Source: Sphingomonas sp. 8AM (lineage in GTDB: Bacteria > Pseudomonadota > Alphaproteobacteria > Sphingomonadales > Sphingomonadaceae). From it: a stretch of DNA of 64,000 bases. The notes under the pieces were generated by a model. The model saw only the letters and a list, made by a program, of their open reading frames with translations, was not told the origin of the DNA and ran no database searches. The DNA is taken from contig NZ_LR733844.1 in assembly GCF_902506455.1 (NCBI RefSeq), positions 2,809,303 through 2,873,302 on the forward strand, read 5' to 3'. Positions 51,524-60,266 of this stretch are shown in pieces. The translations under genes were made by a program, and so were the position numbers. Positions within the stretch are counted from its first letter, which is position 1. Each line of letters opens with the position of its first letter.

Positions 51524-52153
51524 TCACGTGACCCCTGCCTTCGTCTCCTGCGGATGATGCGGGGTGAGGATCAGCGTGCGACCCTCGACACGCCAGCTTT
51601 TCAGCCGCGACAGGAAGTTCATCCCCAGCACGTCGACGTCGCCGAACGCGGGCGACACAACCACCGCCAGATCGCGGGCGACGACATTGCCGAAGCGCAG
51701 TTCGGGCACCTCACCGGTGTCGGCACGGATCGTGCCGTTGGCGGTCTTGAGCAGCACCGGGAAGACCGCGGGCTTCACCTCGACGCCGGCGGCGGCGGCG
51801 GTGGCGGGTGACAGCGCGGTGATCGTCGCGCCGCTGTCGACCAGCAGCCGGTGCTCCGTCCCGCCGATCTTCGCGCGGACGTAGAAATGACCGTCGCGGC
51901 TCATGCGGATGCGGGTTTCCTCACCAGCGACCTGCTGGTCGTCGAGGTCGAGTGCCGCCGCCGCACGGCCGAGCCACGGGTCGAACCGGCCCCGCTCGGT
52001 GATCGCCGCGTACAGCAGCAGCCCGGCACCGATCCATAGCGCGAGGCTGACCAGCGTGCGCAGGATCGGGATGCGCCGCGCGACCAGCGCCGCGAGGAAG
52101 AGCGCGCCGAGCAGCAGGTAGAAGTGCGGATTGGCGGTGATCCCCTCGGGCAT
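51524..52153 (-). CDS. Membrane-anchored retropepsin-like aspartic protease
   Basis: A 209-aa single-lobe aspartic protease of the TIGR02281 type. Two N-terminal hydrophobic segments (PHFYLLLGALFLAALVARRI and LVSLALWIGAGLLLYAAITE) anchor it in the inner membrane. A periplasmic retropepsin domain follows, with the active-site HRLLVDSGATITALSPATAA (Asp-Ser-Gly) and the second-strand pair TANGTIRADTGEVPELRFGN and VDVLGMNFLSRLKSWRVEGR. Only one catalytic motif is present, so activity would need dimers. It diverges from thrS, and its own promoter and the thrS leader share the 74 bases between 52154 and 52227. Confidence 0.88.
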   Translation of the reverse strand: MPEGITANPHFYLLLGALFLAALVARRIPILRTLVSLALWIGAGLLLYAAITERGRFDPWLGRAAAALDLDDQQVAGEETRIRMSRDGHFYVRAKIGGTEHRLLVDSGATITALSPATAAAAGVEVKPAVFPVLLKTANGTIRADTGEVPELRFGNVVARDLAVVVSPAFGDVDVLGMNFLSRLKSWRVEGRTLILTPHHPQETKAGVT

Positions 52154-52227
52154 GGCGACGATATAGGAAGCGCAACCTTGCTGGAGAATGGCTGGCGCGG
52201 GCGCGGCGGTGGCGCTATGTCGGGCGC

Positions 52228-52293
52228 GTGAAGACGATACTCACTACTACCACCCGGCCACGTCCGGGGGCCGGCGCCCGCGTCATCTTCTGA
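52228..52293 (+). CDS. Threonine-rich leader peptide upstream of thrS
   Basis: A 21-codon ORF from GTG 52228 encoding [21 protein letters not shown], with five threonines of which four are consecutive (ACT ACT ACC ACC, 52243-52254). It begins much like the E. coli thr operon leader ([20 protein letters not shown]). It ends 136 bases before the threonyl-tRNA synthetase start and is followed by competing hairpins and a U-rich stretch. A hairpin spans its stop codon (GCGTCA-TCTTC-TGACGC, 52280-52296). Its own ribosome binding site is poor, and that is the weak point. Confidence 0.6.
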   Translation: MKTILTTTTRPRPGAGARVIF

Positions 52294-52306
52294 CGCCTGG
52301 GCCCGC

Positions 52307-52372
52307 CCACCCGGACTGGGTGGAGACGATGCGGCGGCTTTCCACCCTGACGATCACCAACGCCGCTCTTTT
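52307..52372 (+). promoter_or_regulatory. Attenuator-like hairpins before thrS
   Basis: CCACCC/GGGTGG (52307-52323) could form one hairpin. GCGGCG (52331-52336) pairs with CGCCGC (52361-52366), followed by TCTTTT (52367-52372), a terminator-like structure. CCCTGACGA (52345-52353) can alternatively pair with TCGTCGGGG (52372-52380), which would compete. Mutually exclusive folds after a Thr-rich leader are what attenuation requires. Pairings were found by eye. Confidence 0.45.
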
Positions 52373-52429
52373 CGTCGGGGCACGGCACCGCTAGGCCGGC
52401 ACCTCGACTTTGTGCAGGAAGACCCTTCG

Positions 52430-54421
52430 ATGGAAATGCTCTCGATCACGCTGCCCGACGGTTCGGTCCGCGAGGTCGCATCCGGCACCACCCCTGCCGA
52501 CATCGCCGCCGCGATCGGGCCGGGGCTCGCCAAGGCGGCGATCGCCGCGCGCGTCGACGGTGAACTGCGCGATCTGTCGCGGCCGCTGACGCAGGATGCG
52601 CGGCTGGCGCTGGTGACGCCGAAGGACGAGGCGGACGCGCTGGAGCTGGCCCGGCATGACTTCGCGCATGTGATGGCCGAGGCGGTGCAACATTTGTTTC
52701 CGGGCACGCAGATCACCTTCGGTCCGGCGACCGACGACGGCTTCTATTACGACTTCGCGCCGAAGGATCGCCCGTTCACCGATGAGGACCTGCCCGCGAT
52801 CGAGGCCGAGATGCGGCGCATCATCGCGAAGAACGAGCCGTTCACGCGCGAGGTCTGGTCGCGCGAGCAGTTGATCGAGACGTGGCAGCGGCAGGGCGAG
52901 ACGTTCAAGGCCGAATGGGCCGCCGAACTGCCGGATGGCGAGGAGCTGACGATCTATCGCCAGGGTGCGTGGCTCGACATGTGCCGCGGGCCGCACATGC
53001 CGTCGACCGGGCGGCTCGATCCGAACGCGTTCAAGCTGACGCGCGTGTCGGGTGCATACTGGCGCGGCGACCAGAAGAACGCGATGCTCAGCCGCGTCTA
53101 TGGCACCGGCTGGCTCAACAAGAAGCAGCTCGACGCGCATCTGACGATGCTGGAGGAAGCCGCCAAGCGCGATCACCGCAAGATCGGCGCGGAGATGGAC
53201 CTGTTCCACCTTCAGTCGGAGGCACAAGGCTCGGTGTTCTGGCATCCCAAGGGCTATATCCTGTGGCGGCAGATGGAGGCGTATATGCGCCGCCGGCTCG
53301 ACGCCGCCGATTATGCCGAGGTGAAGACGCCGCAGCTGATGGACGCGCGCCAGTGGGAACAGTCGGGCCACTGGGGCAAGTATCGCGAGAACATGTTCGT
53401 CGTCCCCGACGAAATCCCCAATACCGAGGATGAGGGCGCGGTCATCTCCGGCGATGCCGACATGATGGCGCTGAAGCCGATGAATTGCCCGGCGCACGTG
53501 CTGATCTTCAAGCAGGGGATCAAATCGTACCGCGACCTGCCGATCCGCATGGCCGAATTCGGCTGCTGTCACCGCAACGAGCCGCATGGCGCGCTGCACG
53601 GGATCATGCGCGTTCGCCAGTTCACCCAGGACGACGCGCATATCTTCGTCCGCGAGGACCAGTTGGTCGAGGAAGTGCGCAAGTTCTGCGAGCTGCTCCA
53701 CTCGGTCTATCAGGATCTGGGCTTCACCGATTATGCGGTGAAGCTGGCGCTGCGTCCCGATAAGCGCTTCGGCTCCGACGAGATGTGGGACACGTCCGAA
53801 CAGGAGCTGCGCGAGGCGGTGCAGGCGTCGAACCTGCCGCAGGAGATCAAGGACAAGTTCGAGGAGCTGCCCGGCGAAGGCGCGTTCTACGCGCCGAAGC
53901 TGGAATTCCATTTGACCGACGCGATCGGGCGGACGTGGCAGGTCGGCACGATCCAGTCTGATCGCGTGCTGCCAGAGCGGCTCGACGCGAGCTATGTCGG
54001 CGAGGACGGCAACCGGCATCGCCCGGTGATGCTGCACCGGGCGATCCTGGGCACGTTCGAACGCTTCATCGGCATCCTGATCGAGCATCACGCCGGGCGC
54101 TTTCCGCTGTGGCTCAGCCCGGTGCAGGCGGTGGTGGCGACGATCGTCTCCGACGCCGACGATTACGCGCATGCGGTGGCGGCGAAGCTGCGCGCGGCGG
54201 GCATCCGCGTCGAGACCGACCTGCGCAACGAGAAGATCAACTACAAGGTGCGCGAACATTCGGTCGCCAAGGTCCCGAACCTGCTGGTGGTCGGCAAGCG
54301 CGAGGCCGAGGAGGCCAAGGTCGCGCTGCGTCGGCTCGGCAGCCAGGCGCAGACCTTCCTGACGCTCGACGAGGTGGTGCAGATGCTCCGCGACGAGGCC
54401 CGCGCGCCGGACCTGCGCTGA
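52430..54421 (+). CDS. thrS: Threonine--tRNA ligase
   Basis: A 663-aa class II synthetase. The N-terminal TGS domain ([20 protein letters not shown]) is followed by the editing domain ([20 protein letters not shown] with the HxxxH-type metal site, and [20 protein letters not shown] with GPHMPSTG). The catalytic core has motif 2 [40 protein letters not shown] and motif 3 [20 protein letters not shown]-like and [20 protein letters not shown]. The C-terminal anticodon-binding domain is VKLALRP... through [20 protein letters not shown]. The start at 52430 follows GGAAG at good spacing; an in-frame GTG at 52412 is less likely. A Thr leader precedes it. Confidence 0.97.
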   Translation: MEMLSITLPDGSVREVASGTTPADIAAAIGPGLAKAAIAARVDGELRDLSRPLTQDARLALVTPKDEADALELARHDFAHVMAEAVQHLFPGTQITFGPATDDGFYYDFAPKDRPFTDEDLPAIEAEMRRIIAKNEPFTREVWSREQLIETWQRQGETFKAEWAAELPDGEELTIYRQGAWLDMCRGPHMPSTGRLDPNAFKLTRVSGAYWRGDQKNAMLSRVYGTGWLNKKQLDAHLTMLEEAAKRDHRKIGAEMDLFHLQSEAQGSVFWHPKGYILWRQMEAYMRRRLDAADYAEVKTPQLMDARQWEQSGHWGKYRENMFVVPDEIPNTEDEGAVISGDADMMALKPMNCPAHVLIFKQGIKSYRDLPIRMAEFGCCHRNEPHGALHGIMRVRQFTQDDAHIFVREDQLVEEVRKFCELLHSVYQDLGFTDYAVKLALRPDKRFGSDEMWDTSEQELREAVQASNLPQEIKDKFEELPGEGAFYAPKLEFHLTDAIGRTWQVGTIQSDRVLPERLDASYVGEDGNRHRPVMLHRAILGTFERFIGILIEHHAGRFPLWLSPVQAVVATIVSDADDYAHAVAAKLRAAGIRVETDLRNEKINYKVREHSVAKVPNLLVVGKREAEEAKVALRRLGSQAQTFLTLDEVVQMLRDEARAPDLR

Positions 54422-54436
54422 GGCTCGACGCTGTCG

Positions 54437-54478
54437 CTCCGCTCTTCTATGATGCGCGTACATCATGGGAGAGCGGAG
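54437..54478. terminator. Two-part hairpin after thrS overlapping the next gene's ribosome binding site
   Basis: CTCCGCTCT (54437-54445) pairs with AGAGCGGAG (54470-54478), and inside it ATGATG (54449-54454) pairs with CATCAT (54461-54466). The right arm contains the GGAG of the ribosome binding site for the gene starting at 54482, so the fold would end the thrS message or block that start. Confidence 0.6.
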
Positions 54479-54481
54479 ACG

Positions 54482-54793
54482 ATGCGTATCTTGCTGACAG
54501 CCGTTGCGCTGACGCTTTCCCTGCCGGCGGCGGCGCAAACGGGGATAAGCGGGCGGATCGTGCCGGTCGATCGCGACAACAATGCGCGGATCGATCGGGA
54601 GCATTCGGCCGGACGGCTGTCGCGGGGCGATGCGCGGCGAGCGAAAGGCGAGAATGGCGTCACCGGTTCACTGGCCGACCGCTATGCCAGCGACGGGCAC
54701 CTCTCCGACGACGAGCAGGCCGAGATCACGAACCGCAACAATGCGATGCGTAGCATTCTCGATGCCCCCGCGCGCGCCGCACCGAAGCGCTGA
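54482..54793 (+). CDS. Secreted protein of unknown function
   Basis: A 103-aa protein with a signal peptide (RILLTAVALTLSLPAAAQTG). The mature part is charged and helical, with two related units: DNNARIDREHSAGRLSRGDA and LADRYASDGHLSDDEQAEIT. Repeated short helix-turn units of this type (a polar helix then G-R/H-L-S-x-x-E/D) are common in small exported sphingomonad proteins of unknown role. ATG 54482 is chosen because it begins the signal peptide; the upstream in-frame ATG would place the start inside the hairpin. It follows thrS by 60 bases. Confidence 0.7.
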   Translation: MRILLTAVALTLSLPAAAQTGISGRIVPVDRDNNARIDREHSAGRLSRGDARRAKGENGVTGSLADRYASDGHLSDDEQAEITNRNNAMRSILDAPARAAPKR

Positions 54794-54988
54794 GGAACGA
54801 TCACCCGGCGACCGTCATCCCGGACCTGACCGGACTCCGGCTTCGGGGCCGCCCGGGCTGAAGCATGCCTTCGGATTACGTCCGGGGCGATGCGACGAGC
54901 AGCCGCCGTCCCTGCCCCCGCATGGCATCTTCCAAAACGCCGCCCGATGCCCTATATTGAGCGGGTAATAGATTCAGGAGCAATACCC

Positions 54989-55534
54989 ATACGTCCTCCC
55001 ATGATGCGCCGGCCAAACCAGGCGCCGCCGATGAACGGCCCGCGGTTCAATGAGTGGATCCAGAGCCCCAAGGTCCGCGTGATCGATCACGAGGGAGAGA
55101 ACCTTGGCGTGATGTACACGCGCGAGGCGATGGATCAGGCGCGTGAGCTCGGGCTCGATCTCGTCGAAGTTTCGCCCAACGCCGATCCGCCCGTCGCCAA
55201 GTTCCTCGATGTCGGCAAGTTCAAGTACGAGGCGCAGAAGAAGGCGAACCTCGCCCGCAAGTCGCAGAAGACGCAGGAGATCAAGGAGATCAAGATGCGT
55301 CCGAACATCGACGACCACGATTACGACACCAAGATGAAGAAGGTTGCCGAGTTCATCGAGGAAGGTGACAAGGTGAAGGTCACCATGCGCTTCCGTGGTC
55401 GTGAGCTGAGCCACGGCCAGCTGGGCATGAACGTGCTGCAGCGAGTCGCCGAGCAGGTGCAGGAAATCGCCAAGGTGGAGGCCTATCCGCGGATGGAAGG
55501 TCGCCAGATGCTGATGGTGCTCGCACCCAAGTAA
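54989..55534 (+). CDS. infC: Translation initiation factor IF-3
   Basis: A 181-aa IF-3, which blocks subunit joining and checks start codons. The N-terminal domain has [20 protein letters not shown] and [20 protein letters not shown]. The linker and C-terminal domain have [60 protein letters not shown] and [17 protein letters not shown]. No ATG stands at a proper distance from the clear ribosome binding site AGGAG (54976-54980). The codon 8 bases downstream is ATA (54989, [11 protein letters not shown]). The first ATG (55001) is 20 bases away. Non-ATG infC starts are known to serve autoregulation, so I place the start at the ATA. The function is certain; the start is inferred. Confidence 0.9.
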   Translation: MRPPMMRRPNQAPPMNGPRFNEWIQSPKVRVIDHEGENLGVMYTREAMDQARELGLDLVEVSPNADPPVAKFLDVGKFKYEAQKKANLARKSQKTQEIKEIKMRPNIDDHDYDTKMKKVAEFIEEGDKVKVTMRFRGRELSHGQLGMNVLQRVAEQVQEIAKVEAYPRMEGRQMLMVLAPK

Positions 55535-55730
55535 CCGCACCGGATTGCCGGGTCTGCCGTAACGTCCGCCGCGCCTGATCCGCGCGGCGGCATTGTATTT
55601 GTCAGACAGCGTTTTCGAATTTCTGAACCCGCCGCTCGAAAATGGCTGGACGGGCGCGGCATCTGCGTTACGCTCACCCGATACCGAACCTTCAAAGAGT
55701 TCGGATGTACATTGGGAGAGAGATAGCGCC

Positions 55731-58544
55731 ATGCGTCTTACCGCCACCCTTCTGTCCACCGCCGCCGCGGTGCTGGCAATGCCAGCGCTGGCGCAGGACC
55801 AGACGAGCCCCGTCACCACCAACGCCGCGGTCGCCGGACAGAGCGACACCGCCTCCGCGCAATCCGGTGACACCGGCATGCTCAACGCCGGGGATATCGT
55901 CGTAACCGCGACCCGCCGTGCCGAGCGGCTGGCCGATGTGCCGATCTCGATCAACGCGGTCAGTCAGGCCGCGCTCCAGAACTCCGGCGCCACCGACATC
56001 CGCCAGCTCGCGCAGCTTGCGCCGTCGCTCAACGTCTCCTCGACCGGGTCGGAAGCGAACGCCTCGGCGCGCGTCCGCGGCATCGGCACGGTCGGCGATA
56101 ATCCCGGGCTCGAAAGCTCGGTGACGGTGTTCATCGACGGCGTGTACCGCAGCCGCACCGGCTCCGGTCTCAACGATCTCGGCGAGGTCGACCGGGTCGA
56201 GGTGCTGCGCGGGCCGCAGGGCACGCTGTCCGGGCGCAATTCCTCGGCGGGCGCGATCAACATCTATACCAAGGCGCCGTCGTTCGACTTCGGCGGCTAT
56301 GCCGAGGGCACGTACGGCAATTACGATTTCTACCGCGTCGCGGGCGCGATCACCGGGCCGATCGTCAAGGATCTGCTGGCGTTCCGCATCGACGGCGTCG
56401 CCTCGAAGCGCGACGGCTTCTACCGTGACGTCGTCAACGACACCGATTACAACGATCGCAACCGCTGGTTCGTGCGCGGGCAATTGCTGCTCGAGCCGTC
56501 GCCCGATTTCTCGGTGCGGCTGATCGGCGACTATACGTGGCGCAACGAGAAATGCTGCGGCGCGGTCTATACCGATACGCGCGAGAAGACCGACCCGACG
56601 CCAGGCGCACCCGGCGATTACGCGATCAACCCGGCGGGCAACCGGATCGTCAGCGTCATGCAGCAGGTCGCGGCACTGCGCGGCTATCCGGCGGGCAGCG
56701 TGTTCCCGGCGGGCAGCGACCCCTACAGCCGGCGCATCGCGTTCACGCCCGGCCGTGCCTATTCGAACGTCACCAAGGATTACGGTGGCTCGGGGCAGAT
56801 CGATTGGAATCTGGGCAGCGCGGCGCTGACCTCGATCACCGCCTATCGCGAGTATAAATCGGACGGCGCGAACGACATCGACGCCAACGTCCTCGACATC
56901 GGTTATCGTCCGGACGACGGCAACAACTATCGCCGGTTCCACACCTTCACGCAGGAGCTGCGACTGAATGGCGAGGCGTTCGGGGACCGGCTCAACTGGC
57001 TGATCGGCGGTTTCTTCAGCAACGAGGATCTGCAGGTCGTCGACAATCTGAAGTTCGGTCGCGACTACGGCGCGTTCGCGGCCTGCCGGATCGTGGCGAC
57101 GATCAACCCGGCCGCCGCGCTGCGCAATCCCGCCAATCCGGGCTGCCTGAGCGCGGCGGGTTCGGCGATCCTGCAGGGACAGGTGCCGGGCACGACAGCG
57201 GCGTTCGGAGCGGCCACGCCGATCGTGCTGGGCAGCATCCGCCTGCTTTCGACGCTCAACGATCTCGGCACGACGCGCGACGTCTATAATCAGAACAGCA
57301 AGAGCTTCGCCGTCTTCACGCACAACATTTTCCGGCTGACCGACAAGCTGTCGCTGACCGCCGGCCTGCGCTGGACCCGCGAGCAGAAGGATTTCGACGC
57401 CACCTTCGGCAACAACAACATCGTCTGTCCGCAGGTACAGGCGTTGCTGGGTGCCGGGCCGGGCGGCAATCTGTTCAACAATGCCCAGCTCGCCGCACTG
57501 ACCCGCGGGATCGCGACGCTGGCCTGTACGGGCAATTCGTCGAGCGCGCTCAACGGGCGGACGATCAATGACAAGCTGCGCGAAAATCAGGTGACCGGCA
57601 CCGCGGTGCTGAGCTGGAAGCCGACCGACCGGCTGATGACTTATGCCAGCTATTCGCGTGGGTATAAGGCGGGCGGGTATAATCTCGACCGCTCCGACCT
57701 TGGCGACGCGTATAATCCGGCGACGATCGCCAATATCGATGGCAGCCGGCTGCGCTTCGATCCCGAGACGGTCAATGCCTATGAGGTCGGGCTGAAATAT
57801 TCGAGCCGGCAGTTCACCTTCAATCTCGCCGGCTTCCGGTCCGAGTTCAAGAATTTCCAGCTCAATACCTTCAACGGCACCAATTATGTCGTCGAGAATA
57901 TCGGTTCATGCTCGGACGGGCTGAACGGCGCGGATCGCGATAATTCGCTCGCGACGGGCGCGTGCTCCGGTGATGTGCGCTACGGCGTGGTGAGTCAGGG
58001 GTTCGAGGCGGAGGCGGGATTCTACCCGGCCGAGCATCTCGCGATCAACATGGGCTATACGTTCGCCGATACGAAGTATCGCCGCAATCTGGTCGGGTCG
58101 GATGCGGGCGCGGCGCTCGATCCGGCGCTGTTCCTGCTGTCGGGATCGCAGATGTCGAATGCGCCGCGCAACGTCATCACCACCTCGGTGAGCTGGAACC
58201 CGCCGATCGGCAGCTCGGGCATGTCGGCGCTGTTCTACGTCGATCAGCGGACGGTGTCGGACTATAACACCGGCTCCGACCTGTTTGTCGAGAAGACGCA
58301 GGACGGCTTCACGTTGATGAACGCGCGCGTCGGTTTGCGCGGCAATCAGGATCGCTGGGCGATCGAGGTCTGGGCGCAGAACCTGCTCGATACCGAGTAT
58401 CAGCAGGTGGCGTTCAACGCGCCGTTTCAGGGGGCCGGCAGCCTTCAGCAGGTGCAGGCGTTCGGCGGGGTGGGCAACCAGCTGTTCGCGTCGTTCCTCG
58501 CCGAGCCGCGGACCTATGGGCTGACGTTGCGGACGCGGTTCTGA
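55731..58544 (+). CDS. Large TonB-dependent outer-membrane receptor
   Basis: A 937-aa TonB-dependent receptor. It has a signal peptide (RLTATLLSTAAAVLAMPALA), an N-terminal spacer, a TonB box-like GDIVVTATRRAERLADVPIS, a plug with ARVRGIGTVGDNPGLESSVT, FIDGVYRSRTGSGLNDLGEV and VEVLRGPQGTLSGRNSSAGA, then a long barrel ending in TYGLTLRTRF with the terminal Phe. It belongs to the large sphingomonad/caulobacterial receptor group with several barrel inserts and free Cys (ACRIVATINPAAALRNPANP). The ATG at 55731 follows GGGAGAGAG. The substrate is unknown. It lies where rpmI-rplT usually follow infC. Confidence 0.9.
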   Translation: MRLTATLLSTAAAVLAMPALAQDQTSPVTTNAAVAGQSDTASAQSGDTGMLNAGDIVVTATRRAERLADVPISINAVSQAALQNSGATDIRQLAQLAPSLNVSSTGSEANASARVRGIGTVGDNPGLESSVTVFIDGVYRSRTGSGLNDLGEVDRVEVLRGPQGTLSGRNSSAGAINIYTKAPSFDFGGYAEGTYGNYDFYRVAGAITGPIVKDLLAFRIDGVASKRDGFYRDVVNDTDYNDRNRWFVRGQLLLEPSPDFSVRLIGDYTWRNEKCCGAVYTDTREKTDPTPGAPGDYAINPAGNRIVSVMQQVAALRGYPAGSVFPAGSDPYSRRIAFTPGRAYSNVTKDYGGSGQIDWNLGSAALTSITAYREYKSDGANDIDANVLDIGYRPDDGNNYRRFHTFTQELRLNGEAFGDRLNWLIGGFFSNEDLQVVDNLKFGRDYGAFAACRIVATINPAAALRNPANPGCLSAAGSAILQGQVPGTTAAFGAATPIVLGSIRLLSTLNDLGTTRDVYNQNSKSFAVFTHNIFRLTDKLSLTAGLRWTREQKDFDATFGNNNIVCPQVQALLGAGPGGNLFNNAQLAALTRGIATLACTGNSSSALNGRTINDKLRENQVTGTAVLSWKPTDRLMTYASYSRGYKAGGYNLDRSDLGDAYNPATIANIDGSRLRFDPETVNAYEVGLKYSSRQFTFNLAGFRSEFKNFQLNTFNGTNYVVENIGSCSDGLNGADRDNSLATGACSGDVRYGVVSQGFEAEAGFYPAEHLAINMGYTFADTKYRRNLVGSDAGAALDPALFLLSGSQMSNAPRNVITTSVSWNPPIGSSGMSALFYVDQRTVSDYNTGSDLFVEKTQDGFTLMNARVGLRGNQDRWAIEVWAQNLLDTEYQQVAFNAPFQGAGSLQQVQAFGGVGNQLFASFLAEPRTYGLTLRTRF

Positions 58545-58563
58545 GGTAAACAGCCGACTTTTC

Positions 58564-58639
58564 GTCATTGCGAGCGTAGCGAAGCAATCCAGGGTTGGGC
58601 CAAGGACGCTCTGGATTGCTTCGCTACGCTCGCAATGGC
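58564..58639. repeat. Intergenic palindrome, family B, copy 3
   Basis: Arms GTCATTGCGAGCGTAGCGAA... (58564-58592) and its near complement ending CTCGCAATGGC (58611-58639), 18-base spacer. It separates the convergent receptor and proS genes. Confidence 0.92.
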
Positions 58640-58647
58640 GATTTCCG

Positions 58648-60177
58648 TCAGTACGCGCGACCGACCAGCACGCGCTCCACCGCCGCATCGCCGGTGAAGA
58701 TGCAGGCGCCGTTCGCCGCGGCCTGCCCCATCGGCGCATTGCGCAGCGTCAGCTTGAGCGCCTTCAGCCGCTCGACCACAGCGTCGAGTCCCGCGCCGGT
58801 CGGACGCGACCATTGCACCTCCAGCCAGCCAGGGTTCTTCATGCCGTCCGCGAAATGCCCTTCGACCTGTGACCAGTCACCGGCCGGCGCGATATTCGCG
58901 TCCAGCCGCGCTTTGGCCTGATCGAACAGCGTCTGCTGGATGTCCGCGAGCAGCGCCGCGACTCCGCTTGCAAAGCCGTCACGCGCGACCGCAGCGCTGT
59001 CGAGCTTGCCATCCTCGCGGTACAGGCGATCGCGGCGGATCACCGAGATGTTGCCCGCCGCCATGTCGCGCCCACCGACCTCGATCACGAGCGGCGCGCC
59101 CTTCTTGACCCAGCTCCAGCGCTTGGTGGTCGCCTTGACCGGCTTGAGATCGAGCAATGCGCGGACCGGCTCGCCGAACGCGCTCTCCGCGGACAGCGCC
59201 TGCTGCAATTCGCGGCAGTAGCTGACCAGCGCCTCGTCCTCCGGCGTGTCGCGAAGCATCGGGACGATCACGACCTGCCACGGGGCGACGCGCGGCGGCA
59301 CGCGCAGGCCGTCGTCGTCGCCATGCACCATGATCAGCGCACCGATCATCCGCGTCGACACGCCCCAGCTCGTCGTCTGCGCGTAATCGAGCTGCCCCTC
59401 CGCATTCTGGAAGCGGATGTTCTGCGCCTTTGCGAAATTGGTGCCGAGGAAGTGCGAGGTGCCCGCCTGCAGCGCCTTGCCGTCCTGCATCATCGCCTCG
59501 ATCGACCAGGTGCCGACCGCGCCAGGGAAGCGCTCGTTCTCGGGCTTCTCGCCCGCGATCACCGGCACCGCGACGCAATTTTCGGCGAAGTCGCGATAGA
59601 CTTCGAGCATCTTCAGCGTTTCCTCGCGTGCCTCGTCGGCGGTGGCGTGCGCGGTATGCCCTTCCTGCCACAGGAATTCGGCGGTGCGCAGGAACATGCG
59701 CGTGCGCATCTCCCACCGGACGACGTTCGCCCATTGGTTGATGAGCACCGGCAGGTCGCGCCACGATTGCACCCAGCGCGCGAAGGCGTGGCCGATCACC
59801 GTCTCGCTGGTCGGGCGAACGACGAGCGGTTCCTCCAGCTTCGCGGCGGGATCGGGGACCAGGCCGCCCTTCCCGTCCGCGATCAGCCGGTGGTGGGTGA
59901 CGACCGCCATTTCCTTGGCGAAGCCTTCGACATGGCTGGCTTCCTGCTCGAAATAGCTGAGCGGGATGAACACCGGGAAATAGCAATTCTCGTGGCCCGT
60001 CGCCTTGATGCGATCGTCGAGCAGGCGCTGGAACCGCTCCCAGATGCCATAGCCCCACGGCCGGATGACCATGCAGCCGCGCACGCCTGATTCCTCGGCC
60101 ATGTCGGCCTCGGTGATGACGGATTGATACCAGGCGGCGAAGTCGGCCTCACGGGTGACGGGGAGCGCATGTTTCAT
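58648..60177 (-). CDS. proS: Proline--tRNA ligase, archaeal/eukaryotic type
   Basis: A 509-aa class II prolyl-tRNA synthetase of the archaeal/eukaryotic-like type (type 3), not the usual bacterial types 1 or 2. Characteristic segments are RPWGYGIWERFQRLLDDRIK, YFPVFIPLSYFEQEASHVEG, FAKEMAVVTHHRLI, EEPLVVRPTSETVIGHAFAR and WANVVRWEMRTRMFLRTAEF, followed by WQEGHTAHATADEAREETLK and GTSHFLGTNFAKAQNIRFQN. It lacks the large bacterial editing insert. The C-terminal Cys/Tyr end (NGACIFTGDAAVERVLVGRA-Y) is the type 3 zinc-like domain end. Standard ATG start at 60177. No other tRNA synthetase is adjacent on this strand. Confidence 0.94.
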   Translation of the reverse strand: MKHALPVTREADFAAWYQSVITEADMAEESGVRGCMVIRPWGYGIWERFQRLLDDRIKATGHENCYFPVFIPLSYFEQEASHVEGFAKEMAVVTHHRLIADGKGGLVPDPAAKLEEPLVVRPTSETVIGHAFARWVQSWRDLPVLINQWANVVRWEMRTRMFLRTAEFLWQEGHTAHATADEAREETLKMLEVYRDFAENCVAVPVIAGEKPENERFPGAVGTWSIEAMMQDGKALQAGTSHFLGTNFAKAQNIRFQNAEGQLDYAQTTSWGVSTRMIGALIMVHGDDDGLRVPPRVAPWQVVIVPMLRDTPEDEALVSYCRELQQALSAESAFGEPVRALLDLKPVKATTKRWSWVKKGAPLVIEVGGRDMAAGNISVIRRDRLYREDGKLDSAAVARDGFASGVAALLADIQQTLFDQAKARLDANIAPAGDWSQVEGHFADGMKNPGWLEVQWSRPTGAGLDAVVERLKALKLTLRNAPMGQAAANGACIFTGDAAVERVLVGRAY

Positions 60178-60266
60178 GCGCGCGGCGATAGCGGCAAAAG
60201 CGCCTGCTCGCCAAGCGGCAACGCGCGGGGTTCCTTTGCGTCGGCGCGGCCGTTAGGGACGGTGCG

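Noticed and set aside
52188-52394. 68-codon frame over the thrS leader (with HYYH)
   Set aside because: Overlaps the Thr-rich leader in another frame. It has no family match; the Thr run next to thrS is the more specific signal. It cannot be fully excluded.
52391-54604. 737-codon open frame on the minus strand
   Set aside because: Antisense to thrS over its full length, composition of a shadow frame.
55692-57323. 543-codon open frame on the minus strand
   Set aside because: Antisense to the first half of the TonB receptor; no recognisable domain.
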